A stretch of DNA of 40,055 nt from the NCBI GenBank assembly GCA_036496265.1, contig DASXLL010000236.1, forward strand, positions 1 through 40,055, read 5' to 3'. Positions 25,659-34,541 of this stretch are shown here, piece after piece (the stretch's first letter is position 1; every line of letters starts with the position of its first letter). Both the position numbers and the translations under genes were made by a program. A model generated the notes under the pieces. That model did no database searches. It was not told where the DNA came from and saw only the letters and a list, made by a program, of their open reading frames with translations. Origin of the DNA: CAYLLN01 sp036496265. Its GTDB lineage: Bacteria; Planctomycetota; Planctomycetia; Pirellulales; Pirellulaceae.

Positions 25659-26509
25659 TCGATTGCCTTCAACAACGCTTCCAGTTCCTCCTGCGACGGC
25701 CGGAATTCGCGACTGACGCCGCGGCGAGCCATTTCGAGAACGACTTTGGGCGGTTGATTGTCGGCAAAGCCTTGCACCATCGTGGCAATCGTGCGGAAAA
25801 AGGAAGTTTCGGCAAGCCCCATAAATTCCATCTTCGTGCAGAGCGGCGCGAAAAAACCGTACGAGAGCAAAATGCCGAGAAACGTGCCGACGAGAGCTGC
25901 GCCGACCTTATGACCGATTTCTTCGACCGGTCCGTCGATAGCGCCCATCGTGATCACGATACCGAGCACGGCCGCGACAATGCCGAAACCGGGCAAGGCG
26001 TCGGCCGTCTTGTTCAGCACCGAGAGCGGGGCGTGATGTTCTTCCTCCATCGATTTGATTTCAGCCTCGAGCAATCCCGGCAGTTGCTGCGGAGTGACGG
26101 AGCCGTCCATGACCGGGGCGATCGAGCCGCAAATGAATTCGACGATGTGATGGTTGTTGTGAACGAGCGGATATTTTTGCAGGATCGTGCTGTGATGCGG
26201 ATCGCTCAGATGGGGCTCCAAAGCGAGCAGTCCTTCGCGGCGCGCCAGACGGAAGAACTCATACATCGACTGGAAGAGCTGCGTGTACGACTGTTTGTTG
26301 AATGGCGAGCCTTTCAGGCATTGCAGCAAGCCTTTCGCTAGATCTTTGAGCACTTTGACCGGTGCCATGACTACCATCGCGCCGCCGGCCGCGCCGCCGA
26401 TCGTGAGTATTTCCGCCGGGTGAATGAGCGCGCCGATGTGGCCGCCCGACAGCGTAAAGCCGCCAAGCACACAGGCCGTGACCAAGATGCAGCCGACGAT
26501 GACGACCAT
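25646..26509 (-). CDS. motA: Flagellar motor stator protein MotA
   Basis: 287 residues, near the 295 of E. coli MotA. N-terminal membrane segments start VVIVGCILVTACVLGGF and GHIGALIHPAEILTIGGAAGGAMVV. The charged cytoplasmic residues R90 and E98 (LARREGLLALE) and the two key prolines P173 (ALPGFGIVAAVLG) and P222 (FFAPLCTKMEF) fall at the same numbers as in E. coli MotA. The DPHHSTIL and VHNNHHIVEFICG stretches are typical of the proton-type MotA group. With MotB downstream it forms the proton-driven stator. The gene pair diverges from the inorganic-carbon genes across about 520 bp. Confidence 0.95.
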   Translation of the reverse strand: MVVIVGCILVTACVLGGFTLSGGHIGALIHPAEILTIGGAAGGAMVVMAPVKVLKDLAKGLLQCLKGSPFNKQSYTQLFQSMYEFFRLARREGLLALEPHLSDPHHSTILQKYPLVHNNHHIVEFICGSIAPVMDGSVTPQQLPGLLEAEIKSMEEEHHAPLSVLNKTADALPGFGIVAAVLGIVITMGAIDGPVEEIGHKVGAALVGTFLGILLSYGFFAPLCTKMEFMGLAETSFFRTIATMVQGFADNQPPKVVLEMARRGVSREFRPSQEELEALLKAIDSGG

Positions 26510-27027
26510 GGTGTTGTTTTGGACCGATTGGAGGTCGCGCTCGCCGGGACAAACGGTGGCGTGCGCACATTACTGACGGGCAACTGTAGGCCACTGGGAG
26601 CGTCCTGCCGGGTTAAAGTGCCGTGATTCCTGCCGGACCGCGATGTCGGTTATCGGCCCATTAAAACTCTGTAAGTTTGAATCATACTTTCCCCTATTTG
26701 CCATACGGCAAGTAGCGACGTAACACATTGCAGCGACAGCGTTTGAGAGCAGATACCACATAAATGCCAGCAGTGCTCAGGGATATTCAGGCGTCGGAGC
26801 AGTAGGGTAGGCTAGTAATCCCTATCCATGTTGGCAATTCGCGACGCGCAGCGATGGACGCCTGATCTCTCCAGCAGCATGTCTGGTAACGCTGGTAATC
26901 GAAACAAAGCCTTTGCCTAAAATGCCGGTTCTGCGGGTTTTATGCTGGTTGCCTGCCCAGACGCCTGTCGCATTCGCCGCCCGGCGTCGCGGCGGTCAAT
27001 GAATTTTCGTTCGTTTGTCGAAAGGTT
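26510..27027. other. Divergent intergenic region between motA and dabA
   Basis: About 518 bp with no supported gene. It must hold the promoters of motAB (minus) and of the dab operon (plus). AT-richer stretches occur around 26660-26720. No operator, riboswitch or clear promoter hexamers could be assigned. Confidence 0.5.
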
Positions 27028-30000
27028 GTGTTCTTAGCCGTGGCTCAGATTACTTCCGCCCCATCGCATGCGCCCGAGCCGGAGCATCCGGATTCCGGCC
27101 TGGAGCGGTTGTCCCACGCCATCGAACACGCCGCCCACCTGCTGCCTTCTCAGGGGCCGATTCGGGTCTTCATCCATCACAACACGCTGCACGCCTTCGA
27201 GCATCTGCCGTTTCACGAGGCAGTCAAACAGGGCGGGGCCACCTACGGCTGCCATCCCTACCTGCCGGAAGATCGCTATCGCGAGAAGCTGGCCCGCGGG
27301 CGAATTTTGTTCGAGGACATCGCAGCCGTTTTGATCGACGATTTGGGAGATGAAGGAGACAAGCTGCTCGGTTTTCTCGGCACAAGGCATCATTTGCGGC
27401 TGGCAATGCTGCAACATCCGCTGCGATTGGGCCCAGATGCCGAGTTGCATTGGCTGATCGCTGAAACAGACGCCCTGAAGACATTTCGCAGCGAGACGCC
27501 GTTTCAAGTTCGCGAGCAGATGATCGAGCGCACGCGGCGGTGGGTCATGCGCGATTTGCGGACGGCCGGCCACGAAGGCACGGAAGTCCGCGAGGCGCTC
27601 GCCAGTCTGTTCGAACAGTTCGGCGAATCGCAAATCGAACAGTGGGGGCCGGAAAAGTGGGAAGCGTTCACGCTCCACGCCTTGTGGCGAATTTGCCGCC
27701 GGGGGGTACACGCCGTCGATCGCGTGACGACGACCACGGCGCCGCTGGTGCGGCATCGCGATTTGCTGCTCCAAGCGACCGGTGTCGATACCGACCGCAT
27801 GGTCCACAACGTCTTGATTCCGTTTTGTGCGGCGTTTTTGGATCAGGGCGTTTCGAGCTGGCCGCTGCCCAACCGAAATGCCGGCTTTTTGCCGGCTTTT
27901 ATTGCACTTTACAAGGACAGTCGGCCGGTTGCAGGCTGGTTAAAAGGTTTGCGGGCCGAGTTGCGGCGAATTGAGGACGAAGGTCTGACGCCGCTGGATG
28001 TTATCGATGAAACGCTGAAGCGACTGGGAGTGCCCGACGCCGAAACGGAGCAGTACTTGCAGCGGACGCTCCTGGCGCTGCGCGGCTGGGCTGGCATGGT
28101 CTGGCAGATGGAGACGAATGCTGAATGGACCGTTCATCCGGCGCCGCGAGGATCGTTGCTCGGCTATGTGGCCGTGAGGCTCCTGCTGTTGCGGTTGGCC
28201 ATTGAATACGTCGCGCGAACGCATTTTGGCGAAAGCGGCGATTTGACGGGCTTGCGAGCGCGGCTCAAACGCATCATTCCCAAGCCGGATCGGATTTCCA
28301 TCGATCAGCGAACGTTTTTGATCTTTCAACTCGCGCAGATTTTAGGTTGGTATCCGGACGAGCTAAATCGGCTTACGAAGAGCGAGTGGACGCAACTGGT
28401 TGACGAGGTCGAAGCATTTTCCAGCCTGGAACGGCGGCGCATTTATCATCTAGCGTTCGAGCGGCGATATCGCAATCAAACGTTGGATGCGTTGATCGCC
28501 CATGCGCCCTACACGAAGCAGCCGCATGAAGTGCCAAGCTTTCAACTGTGTTGCTGTCTTGACGAGCGTGAGGAATCGTACCGGCGACATTTGGAGGAAA
28601 TCGACCCGCGGTGCGAGACCTACGCCTTCGCGGGCTTTTATGCGGTTGCGATGTACTACCGCGGGGCCACGGATGCGCATTACGTGCCTTTGTGCCCCAT
28701 TGTGATTAAGCCGCAGCATTACGTGCAGGAAGATGTCGTTTATTCGCTGGAACAATCGCACCGGGTGAGGTCGGAAACACGGCGGGCGATTGGCAAGGCA
28801 TCGCATCAGATCCACATGGGCAGCCGCGCTGGGTTCGTTGGCGCAATAGCCTCGATCTTGGGGCCGCTGGCGTCGATTCCCCTGGTGGCGCGCGTGCTTT
28901 TCCCGCGGCTGACATCGCAGATACGGCGAGCGGCCAGCAGTTTCGTGCAAGCGCCGCCCGTGACGCGATTGGTGCTAGAGCGAGCCGAGGCGGGTCCCGG
29001 CCCGGAGAACGGGCAGATCGGCTATTCGCTCGCGGAAATGATCACGATTGTCGAGCGGGTGCTGCGCGATGCAGGTCTCGCGTCCCGATTTTCACGGCTC
29101 GTGATCATCACGGGACACGGATCGTCGAGCCTGAACAATCCGCATGAATCGGCACACGACTGCGGCGCTTGCGGCGGCGGTCGCGGCGGACCCAACGCGC
29201 GGGCCTATGCTCAGATGGCCAACGATCCTCGCGTGCGCGACGCATTAGCCCAGCGGGGCCTGTTAATTCCGCCGGAAACGTACTTTGTGGGGGCCTATCA
29301 CAATACTTGCGACGATAGTGTCAGCTTTTTCGACCTGGATCGCCTGCCGTGGCTGCATCGGCCAGATTTCGAGCATGCTCGCGACGTCATCGACGAAGCG
29401 CGGCGGCGAAACGCGCACGAGCGATGCCGTCGATTCGAGTCGGCGGAGCTGTCGCTGTCGTCGGAGGACGCACTGAAGCATGTGGAAGCCCGCGCGGAAG
29501 ATTTGGCGCAAGTGCGGCCCGAATATGGCCATTGCACCAACGCGGTCTGCTTTGTCGGCCGCCGCTGGCGAACCAAGGGGCTGTATCTTGATCGGCGTAC
29601 TTTTTTGACGTCGTATGATCCAACACAAGACGACGCCGAACATACGATTTTGGCCCGCGTGCTCGGCCCGGCGATTCCCGTCTGTGCCGGCATCAGCCTG
29701 GAATATTACTTCTCCTATGTCGATCCGACCGGTTACGGCTGCGGAACGAAGCTGCCGCATAACATCACATCGCTGCTCGGCGTCATGGACGGGGCTGCCA
29801 GTGACCTGCGGACGGGATTGCCGTGGCAGATGGTCGAATTGCACGAACCGATGCGCATTCTGTTCGTCATCGAAACCTCGGCTGAAGCCATGCTGAGCGT
29901 GATGGAGCGCAATGCCGCCATTAAGCAACTCGTCATCAACGACTGGGTTCAATTGGCCGTGCTTGATCCGAATTCACCGAAAATTCAGGTCTTCCGTCGC

Positions 30001-30156
30001 GGCAAATTCGAGCCCTACGAGTGTGAAACGAGCGACCTACCGGTGGTGCGATCATCGGTCGATTGGTATCGCGGCTGGCGCGATCACTTGGGGTATGCGA
30101 GCGTAATTGCCGATACTGCCAGCCAAAACGGCAAGCCGGCGGAGGTGCTGGCGTGA
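27028..30156 (+). CDS. dabA: DabA (DUF2309), carbonic anhydrase-like subunit of the DAB inorganic-carbon accumulation complex
   Basis: 1042 residues. Its family converts CO2 to bicarbonate in the cytoplasm, coupled to ion flow through a membrane partner (energised, one-way trapping). The predicted zinc and active-site residues are visible: C510 and D512 with R514 in LCCCLDEREES, H697 in VIITGHGSS, and C712 in AHDCGACGGGRGG. The 15-residue spacing from His to Cys equals that between H524 and C539 of the characterised Halothiobacillus DabA. The start is uncertain: GTG 27028 has AAAGG only 2 nt upstream, so GTG 27040 (reading MAQITSAPSH) is a good alternative. The final TGA overlaps the GTG of dabB (GTGA), implying coupling. 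First gene of the plus-strand island. Confidence 0.95.
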   Translation: MFLAVAQITSAPSHAPEPEHPDSGLERLSHAIEHAAHLLPSQGPIRVFIHHNTLHAFEHLPFHEAVKQGGATYGCHPYLPEDRYREKLARGRILFEDIAAVLIDDLGDEGDKLLGFLGTRHHLRLAMLQHPLRLGPDAELHWLIAETDALKTFRSETPFQVREQMIERTRRWVMRDLRTAGHEGTEVREALASLFEQFGESQIEQWGPEKWEAFTLHALWRICRRGVHAVDRVTTTTAPLVRHRDLLLQATGVDTDRMVHNVLIPFCAAFLDQGVSSWPLPNRNAGFLPAFIALYKDSRPVAGWLKGLRAELRRIEDEGLTPLDVIDETLKRLGVPDAETEQYLQRTLLALRGWAGMVWQMETNAEWTVHPAPRGSLLGYVAVRLLLLRLAIEYVARTHFGESGDLTGLRARLKRIIPKPDRISIDQRTFLIFQLAQILGWYPDELNRLTKSEWTQLVDEVEAFSSLERRRIYHLAFERRYRNQTLDALIAHAPYTKQPHEVPSFQLCCCLDEREESYRRHLEEIDPRCETYAFAGFYAVAMYYRGATDAHYVPLCPIVIKPQHYVQEDVVYSLEQSHRVRSETRRAIGKASHQIHMGSRAGFVGAIASILGPLASIPLVARVLFPRLTSQIRRAASSFVQAPPVTRLVLERAEAGPGPENGQIGYSLAEMITIVERVLRDAGLASRFSRLVIITGHGSSSLNNPHESAHDCGACGGGRGGPNARAYAQMANDPRVRDALAQRGLLIPPETYFVGAYHNTCDDSVSFFDLDRLPWLHRPDFEHARDVIDEARRRNAHERCRRFESAELSLSSEDALKHVEARAEDLAQVRPEYGHCTNAVCFVGRRWRTKGLYLDRRTFLTSYDPTQDDAEHTILARVLGPAIPVCAGISLEYYFSYVDPTGYGCGTKLPHNITSLLGVMDGAASDLRTGLPWQMVELHEPMRILFVIETSAEAMLSVMERNAAIKQLVINDWVQLAVLDPNSPKIQVFRRGKFEPYECETSDLPVVRSSVDWYRGWRDHLGYASVIADTASQNGKPAEVLA

Positions 30157-31565
30157 CGCAGCATGATCTGTTTCAGGCGCTGGGATTGGGCGTCGTCGTT
30201 TTCCCGTCGCTTTTGCTGGCCATTTTGGGCGTGGCGGCACTCGTGGGGCGGCCGCTCAAGGAAGTTGTCATCGCCCGTCTCACGCAGGCGAGCGTCGTCG
30301 GCGGCTTGGTGTGTGCGATCTGCGTGTTGGTGTTGATGCTGGCCACTGGCCAGCGAAATGTGCCGATTGAGGTCGGCGATTGGGTGGTCCTGCATGGCGA
30401 GGATTTTCATTTCCATTTGAAATTCGTCTTCGACCGGCTGTCGGTGCCCTTCGCAATCTTGTCGTTTGTGCTGATCGGCACGATCGGCGCTTTCGCGAAT
30501 CAGTATTTGCACCGCGAGCCCGGATATAGCCGCTTTTTCATTCTCTATGCGATGTTTCTGGTCGGCATGATCGTGGCCTCGCTGGCCGGCACAATCGAAG
30601 TGCTGTTTTTGGGCTGGGAGCTGGTCGGTTTGTCATCGGCATTGCTCGTGGCCTATTTCCACGAGCGGCCCAGCCCCGTCCTGAACGGACAGCGGGTGTG
30701 GTCGGTCTATCGCGTCGCGGATGCGGCATTCTTGGTCGCAGCACTCACGCTCCATCATATGACCAGCGGCGGCGATTTCGCCAAGCTGATGGGCAGCGAC
30801 CCCTGGCCAGACGGTGTGGCGGCAATGACCTCGCAGCAGGCGCTGTTCGTCGGTCTCTTATTGCTCATCGCGGCGGCGGGCAAGTCGGCGCTCGTCCCCT
30901 TTTCGGGCTGGTTGCCGCGGGCGATGGAAGGGCCGACGCCGTCGAGCGCCGTGTTTTATGGCGCTCTTTCGGTTCACCTGGGCACGTTTCTGCTGCTCCG
31001 CGTTGGGCCAGTGCTCAAGGCGTCGCCGCTCTTGAGCGCGATTGTCGTCTTGCTAGGCCTGGTCTCGGCCGCGTATGGAACACTAGTTGGCCGCGTACAG
31101 TCGGATGTGAAAACCGCGCTGGCGTTCGCGTCGCTAACGCAAGTCGGCATTATCACAGCCGAAATCGGGCTCGGCTGGTTTCACCCTGCCTGGTCCTACA
31201 TCGCCTTGATTCACATCATCGGCCACGCCTGTCTGCGAACGCTGCAACTCGTTCGAGCCCCGACGCTGCTGCACGATTACCACATGCTGGAAAACGCCAT
31301 CGGCGATCATCTGCATACCGAGCCGAGCGCTTGGGAGAGGATGATTCCGGAGTCCGGCCGAGTCGCCCTGTATCGGCTGTCACTGGAGCGCGGTTATCTC
31401 GACGCGGTTATCGATGAATACATTATGCGGCCGTTTTTGCGCGTGTTTCGCTGGTGTGATGCCATGGAGCGGCAGTGGACGGACTGGCTGTCGCAAACTG
31501 AGTCGCGCGAATCCGACGCAGTGCCGGCGGCCACGCCGGAGCCAGCCAGGGACGACCTGACATGA
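30153..31565 (+). CDS. dabB: DabB: NuoL/MrpA-like proton-conducting membrane subunit
   Basis: 470 residues from the GTG at 30153, with GGAGG 7 nt upstream inside the end of dabA. About 12-13 hydrophobic segments. Antiporter-family signatures include GWELVGLSSALLVAYF (E156 in the conserved TM5 position), AAGKSALVPFSGWLPRAMEGPTPSSAV (K244) and DVKTALAFASLTQVGI. It is shorter than NuoL (about 610) and ends in a soluble part with two amphipathic helices, the typical DabB shape. It partners DabA to couple CO2 hydration to an ion gradient. The His of the NuoL-like sequence SALIHAATM is replaced by Tyr (SAVFYGALS), although H275 follows shortly after. It overlaps the next gene by ATGA. Complex I membership is unlikely because no other nuo genes are present. 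Confidence 0.92.
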   Translation: MTQHDLFQALGLGVVVFPSLLLAILGVAALVGRPLKEVVIARLTQASVVGGLVCAICVLVLMLATGQRNVPIEVGDWVVLHGEDFHFHLKFVFDRLSVPFAILSFVLIGTIGAFANQYLHREPGYSRFFILYAMFLVGMIVASLAGTIEVLFLGWELVGLSSALLVAYFHERPSPVLNGQRVWSVYRVADAAFLVAALTLHHMTSGGDFAKLMGSDPWPDGVAAMTSQQALFVGLLLLIAAAGKSALVPFSGWLPRAMEGPTPSSAVFYGALSVHLGTFLLLRVGPVLKASPLLSAIVVLLGLVSAAYGTLVGRVQSDVKTALAFASLTQVGIITAEIGLGWFHPAWSYIALIHIIGHACLRTLQLVRAPTLLHDYHMLENAIGDHLHTEPSAWERMIPESGRVALYRLSLERGYLDAVIDEYIMRPFLRVFRWCDAMERQWTDWLSQTESRESDAVPAATPEPARDDLT

Positions 31566-32986
31566 CGAACAGTTTGATTCCGTGGATTGAGTTGTCGGTC
31601 TTTTTGCCGTTGATCGGCGCGCTGTGGGTTCGTTTTTTGCGCGATCCCGACACCGCTCGCCTCCACAGCCTGTGGATCTCTGGCTTAACGCTGTTTTGCA
31701 CCTGCTCCGCGTGGCTCACGCTGGGAACCAGCCACTCGCCTGCCATGGCCCGCGAACAATGGGAGACGGTGGGGCGTTGGGTTGGGCCCGATATCTTCGT
31801 CGTCGATGAATTCAGTGCCCCCCTGCTACCGCTGGCCGCTTTGCTGTTTTTAATGACCGAGATGGCCACATTGCGCACGAAGGTGCGGCGGTTTTCGTTT
31901 GCGTCAGTGCTCGTCCGCGAGTCGATTCTTCTCGCCACGTTCGCTTGCAAGCAGCCGTGGGCCATTGCCGTCTTGTTGGCGGCGGGCACCGTGCCGCCCT
32001 GGCTGGAGCTGCGCGAGCGAAACAAGCCGACTCGAGTGTATGAGCTGCACATGGGGCTGTTCATCGGCCTGTTGGTCGCCGGACTGGCCCTGCAATCGTT
32101 TGCCGGTTCGTCCGGGGCGCTGTTTGTGCTGTCATCCGTGTTGTTGATGGTCGCCATATTGGTGCGCAGCGGCATCGTGCCTTTGCACTCGTGGCTCACG
32201 GACTTGTTTGAGCACGCATCGTTCGGTACGGCCCTGTTGTATGTCACACCAATGGTCGGGGCTTATGCCGCCGTGCGATTGGTTCTGCCCGTTGCGCCCG
32301 ACTGGGTGCTTCGATCCCTAGCGCCGCTGTCTCTGTTAACCGCCGTTTATGCCGCGGCGATGGCGCTCGTGCAGCACGAAGCCCGTCGCTTCTTCTGCTA
32401 CGTCTTTCTCAGCCATTCGTCGCTCGTGCTGGTCGGCATGGAGGTCGCCAACCGCCTCGGCTTAACAGGCGCGCTCTGCGTCTGGCTATCCGTGGGGCTA
32501 TCACTGGCCGGCTTTGGCTTGACGCTCCGCTCGGTCGAGGCCCGCTGCGGCCGGCTCTCGCTCGATCAGTTTCACGGCCTTTACGAACACATGCCGATGC
32601 TCGGCATTTTGTTCCTGATTACGGGCCTGGGCAGCATCGGTTTTCCCGGCACGCTGGGTTTCGTCGGCACCGAGCTCTTGATCGAAGGCGCGATGGGCAT
32701 TTATCTGTTCGTCGGCATCGCGATCGTCATTGCGGCGGCGCTAAATGGCCTGGCCATCCTGCACGCCTATTTCCGCGTGTTTACCGGCGTCCGGCACGTT
32801 TCCTCGATCGATCTGCGTATTCGCTGGCCCGAGCAAGTCGCGATGTTGATCTTCACCGTTCTCATTCTGGGCGGCGGCTTGTATCCGCAACCGGGCGTCG
32901 AGTCGCGCTATGACGCGGCCGCGAAATTGATGGAGCATCGGGAGGCGCGGCTGGCGGTGGACTTGCCCGCGCTAGCGGCGCCTTAA
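31562..32986 (+). CDS. Second antiporter-like membrane subunit (NuoM/NuoN-like) of the Dab operon
   Basis: 474 residues, ATG overlapping the dabB stop (ATGA). About 13 hydrophobic segments. Family resemblance comes from VRSGIVPLHSWLTDLFEHASFGTALLY (aligning with the KxPxxPxHxWLPDAHxxAPT stretch of NuoM), ARRFFCYVFLSHSSLVLVG (with the ...KRMxAYSSIxHxG stretch) and GSIGFPGTLGFVGTELLIEG (GxPxxxGFxGE, E371). Several charges that carry protons in NuoM seem altered: the TM5 Glu is missing in KQPWAIAVLLAAGTVPPW, the first Lys is Arg (R202), and the TM8 Lys is absent in YVTPMVGAY. It may be a structural or regulatory second channel; characterised DAB complexes have one membrane subunit. I infer it joins the DabA-DabB complex from gene order and overlap. 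Confidence 0.85.
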   Translation: MTNSLIPWIELSVFLPLIGALWVRFLRDPDTARLHSLWISGLTLFCTCSAWLTLGTSHSPAMAREQWETVGRWVGPDIFVVDEFSAPLLPLAALLFLMTEMATLRTKVRRFSFASVLVRESILLATFACKQPWAIAVLLAAGTVPPWLELRERNKPTRVYELHMGLFIGLLVAGLALQSFAGSSGALFVLSSVLLMVAILVRSGIVPLHSWLTDLFEHASFGTALLYVTPMVGAYAAVRLVLPVAPDWVLRSLAPLSLLTAVYAAAMALVQHEARRFFCYVFLSHSSLVLVGMEVANRLGLTGALCVWLSVGLSLAGFGLTLRSVEARCGRLSLDQFHGLYEHMPMLGILFLITGLGSIGFPGTLGFVGTELLIEGAMGIYLFVGIAIVIAAALNGLAILHAYFRVFTGVRHVSSIDLRIRWPEQVAMLIFTVLILGGGLYPQPGVESRYDAAAKLMEHREARLAVDLPALAAP

Positions 32987-33144
32987 TTCATTGGCGGCGC
33001 CGTAGTTCTTTCTTTCACTGCGGTGAAATCCAGCGACTGGACTCGACTACTTCTGGCTGGACCAGGCGGCGCGAATGGCGCATGATTAACGAATAATTAA
33101 GAAAGCGTCGCCTAACCCTTTCGCTGTCCGGAAAAGCCTCTCCT

Positions 33145-34065
33145 ATGAACACGATTGACTACATTTACCGGTTTGATCCGACCAATCCCTCCGCCAAGCC
33201 TCTGCCCCACGATGCCGATAACGCTCGCCGCACGCTGGAAGACGGCAATCGTACGTTTTCTCGATGGATGGAAAGCTGCCGCAAGTCTTCGCCAACCGAT
33301 GGCGAGCCTCGATTTGTCGTGCCTTGCAATGCCCTGGAGGTCGGCATGGTCCGCGGCACGAGCGAGATGCCCAAGCAAAGCCCGTTTGGCGTCGTCGTGG
33401 GCTGCTCGGATGCCCGCGTGCCGACGGAGATGCTGTTCGGCCAAGGTTTTAACGACTTATTTGTGATTCGCGTCGCCGGCAACGTGCTCGGCGACGTGTG
33501 CATGGGCAGCGTCGATTTTGCTCTTACGGCGCTGAGCGAAAGTGTCCGCGTCGTCGTGATTCTCGGCCATAGCGGCTGCGGTGCTGTGTCGGGGGCGGTA
33601 GACGCTTACTTGCGGCCGGTCAAATTCTGGTCCAAATCGATGTCGTCCATGCTGCGGGGACTGATCCAACGTATTTTTGTCGCGGTGCGCGAAGGGGCTA
33701 ACGGCCTGGAAGAAGTTTGGGGCGCTGATGCCAAGGACATGCCCGGCTACCGCGAGGCGCTGATCGAGTCGGCCGTGTCGATCAACGCGGCGCAGGCGGC
33801 CTTCGATTTGCGGCAGGAAGTGGAACGGAATGGCAAATGGGAAATTGAAGTGCTCTACGGCGTACACAATATCCGCAGCCACCAGGTTTGCATGCCGGTC
33901 GATCCGGCGGCCGCCTTTTCGGATAATAATGTGCGGCTGGCACTCGCGCCGACGAATCCGAAGGATTTTCACACGCTGGCGGTGCAGATGGCCGAGATAT
34001 TAGCGCCGCAGGGCAGCAATATCACGCGGCGTACGATACTGCAGGCCATGCCTAGCACGGTTTGA
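33145..34065 (+). CDS. Beta-class carbonic anhydrase
   Basis: 306 residues; most bacterial beta-CAs have 200-250. Zinc ligands and active-site dyad are clear: C87, D89, R91 in VGCSDARVP and H142, C145 in ILGHSGCGAV. It catalyses CO2/bicarbonate interconversion. Extra length comes from an N-terminal 60 residues and an insertion of about 60-70 residues after HSGCGAVSGAVDAY (MSSMLRGLIQRIFVAVREGANGLEEVWG). No signal peptide, so probably cytoplasmic. GGAAAAG precedes the ATG by 8 nt. It follows the dab genes by 158 bp that include an AT-rich stretch (ATTAACGAATAATTAAG), so it may have its own promoter. It converges with sbtB. Confidence 0.95.
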   Translation: MNTIDYIYRFDPTNPSAKPLPHDADNARRTLEDGNRTFSRWMESCRKSSPTDGEPRFVVPCNALEVGMVRGTSEMPKQSPFGVVVGCSDARVPTEMLFGQGFNDLFVIRVAGNVLGDVCMGSVDFALTALSESVRVVVILGHSGCGAVSGAVDAYLRPVKFWSKSMSSMLRGLIQRIFVAVREGANGLEEVWGADAKDMPGYREALIESAVSINAAQAAFDLRQEVERNGKWEIEVLYGVHNIRSHQVCMPVDPAAAFSDNNVRLALAPTNPKDFHTLAVQMAEILAPQGSNITRRTILQAMPSTV

Positions 34066-34147
34066 ACCGTCAAGCTGAACCATCAAGATTGGGGCCTCAG
34101 CGGCGCAGCTCGAAGCCATCGTTGGATGATGTAAAATCTCCCGCGCG

Positions 34148-34172
34148 TCCCTTCTCCCAGCCGGAGAAGGGA
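34148..34172. terminator. Bidirectional hairpin between the convergent carbonic anhydrase and sbtB genes
   Basis: TCCCTTCTCC (34148-34157), loop CAGCC, GGAGAAGGGA (34163-34172): a perfect 10-bp stem placed between the two convergent stop codons. There is no T-tract. A shared 3' structure for both operons is likely. Confidence 0.6.
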
Positions 34173-34211
34173 TGAATGTGCGGCGGCACTGAATCGATCG
34201 CCGCCTTCTTT

Positions 34212-34535
34212 TTATTCCTGCGGCCAGTCACCCACAAAGCGTTGCGGCCGAACGACTTCTACCCCCTCGAGATATGCCGCGACGGGATGGCTTTGAAATT
34301 GAGGCGACGCCGCGTAGTGGACGATTTGCTCACAAACGGCGCGTGTGCCGACGACTTCCACCCGCAATTGCGAATGGCTGGCGAAGGGCTCTTGATAAAC
34401 GGCCTTGCGGCCAGCGCCATTGCAGGGCATCGACGTATAGCCCGTTGCCCCGAGCTCCACGAACTTGGGCAGCATTTCGTCTTCCAGGGCCGTATCGAGA
34501 ATGACAACGGCCTTCCACAAACGTGTAAATGACAT
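34212..34535 (-). CDS. sbtB: SbtB, PII-like regulator of the SbtA bicarbonate transporter
   Basis: 107 residues with the PII-like ferredoxin fold pattern: WKAVVILDTALEDEMLPKFVELGATGYTSM (beta-alpha-beta), a T-loop containing CNGAGRKAVYQE, then LRVEVVGTRAVCEQIVHYAASPQF and a last strand AAYLEGVEVVRPQRF. GATGYT and the Gly-rich GxGRK turn align with cyanobacterial SbtB (GASGYTVMNTGGKGSRN). SbtB binds adenine nucleotides and docks under SbtA to regulate bicarbonate uptake. The C-terminal CGPxGC redox loop of cyanobacterial SbtB is absent; the protein ends after GDWPQE. The gene starts 6 nt after the sbtA stop, so the two are cotranscribed. Confidence 0.88.
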   Translation of the reverse strand: MSFTRLWKAVVILDTALEDEMLPKFVELGATGYTSMPCNGAGRKAVYQEPFASHSQLRVEVVGTRAVCEQIVHYAASPQFQSHPVAAYLEGVEVVRPQRFVGDWPQE

Positions 34536-34541
34536 GGTTGA

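Noticed and set aside
30153..32986. Fragment of a respiratory complex I (nuo) operon
   Set aside because: The two antiporter-like genes overlap each other and dabA, and no nuoA-K or NADH-binding subunit genes are nearby.
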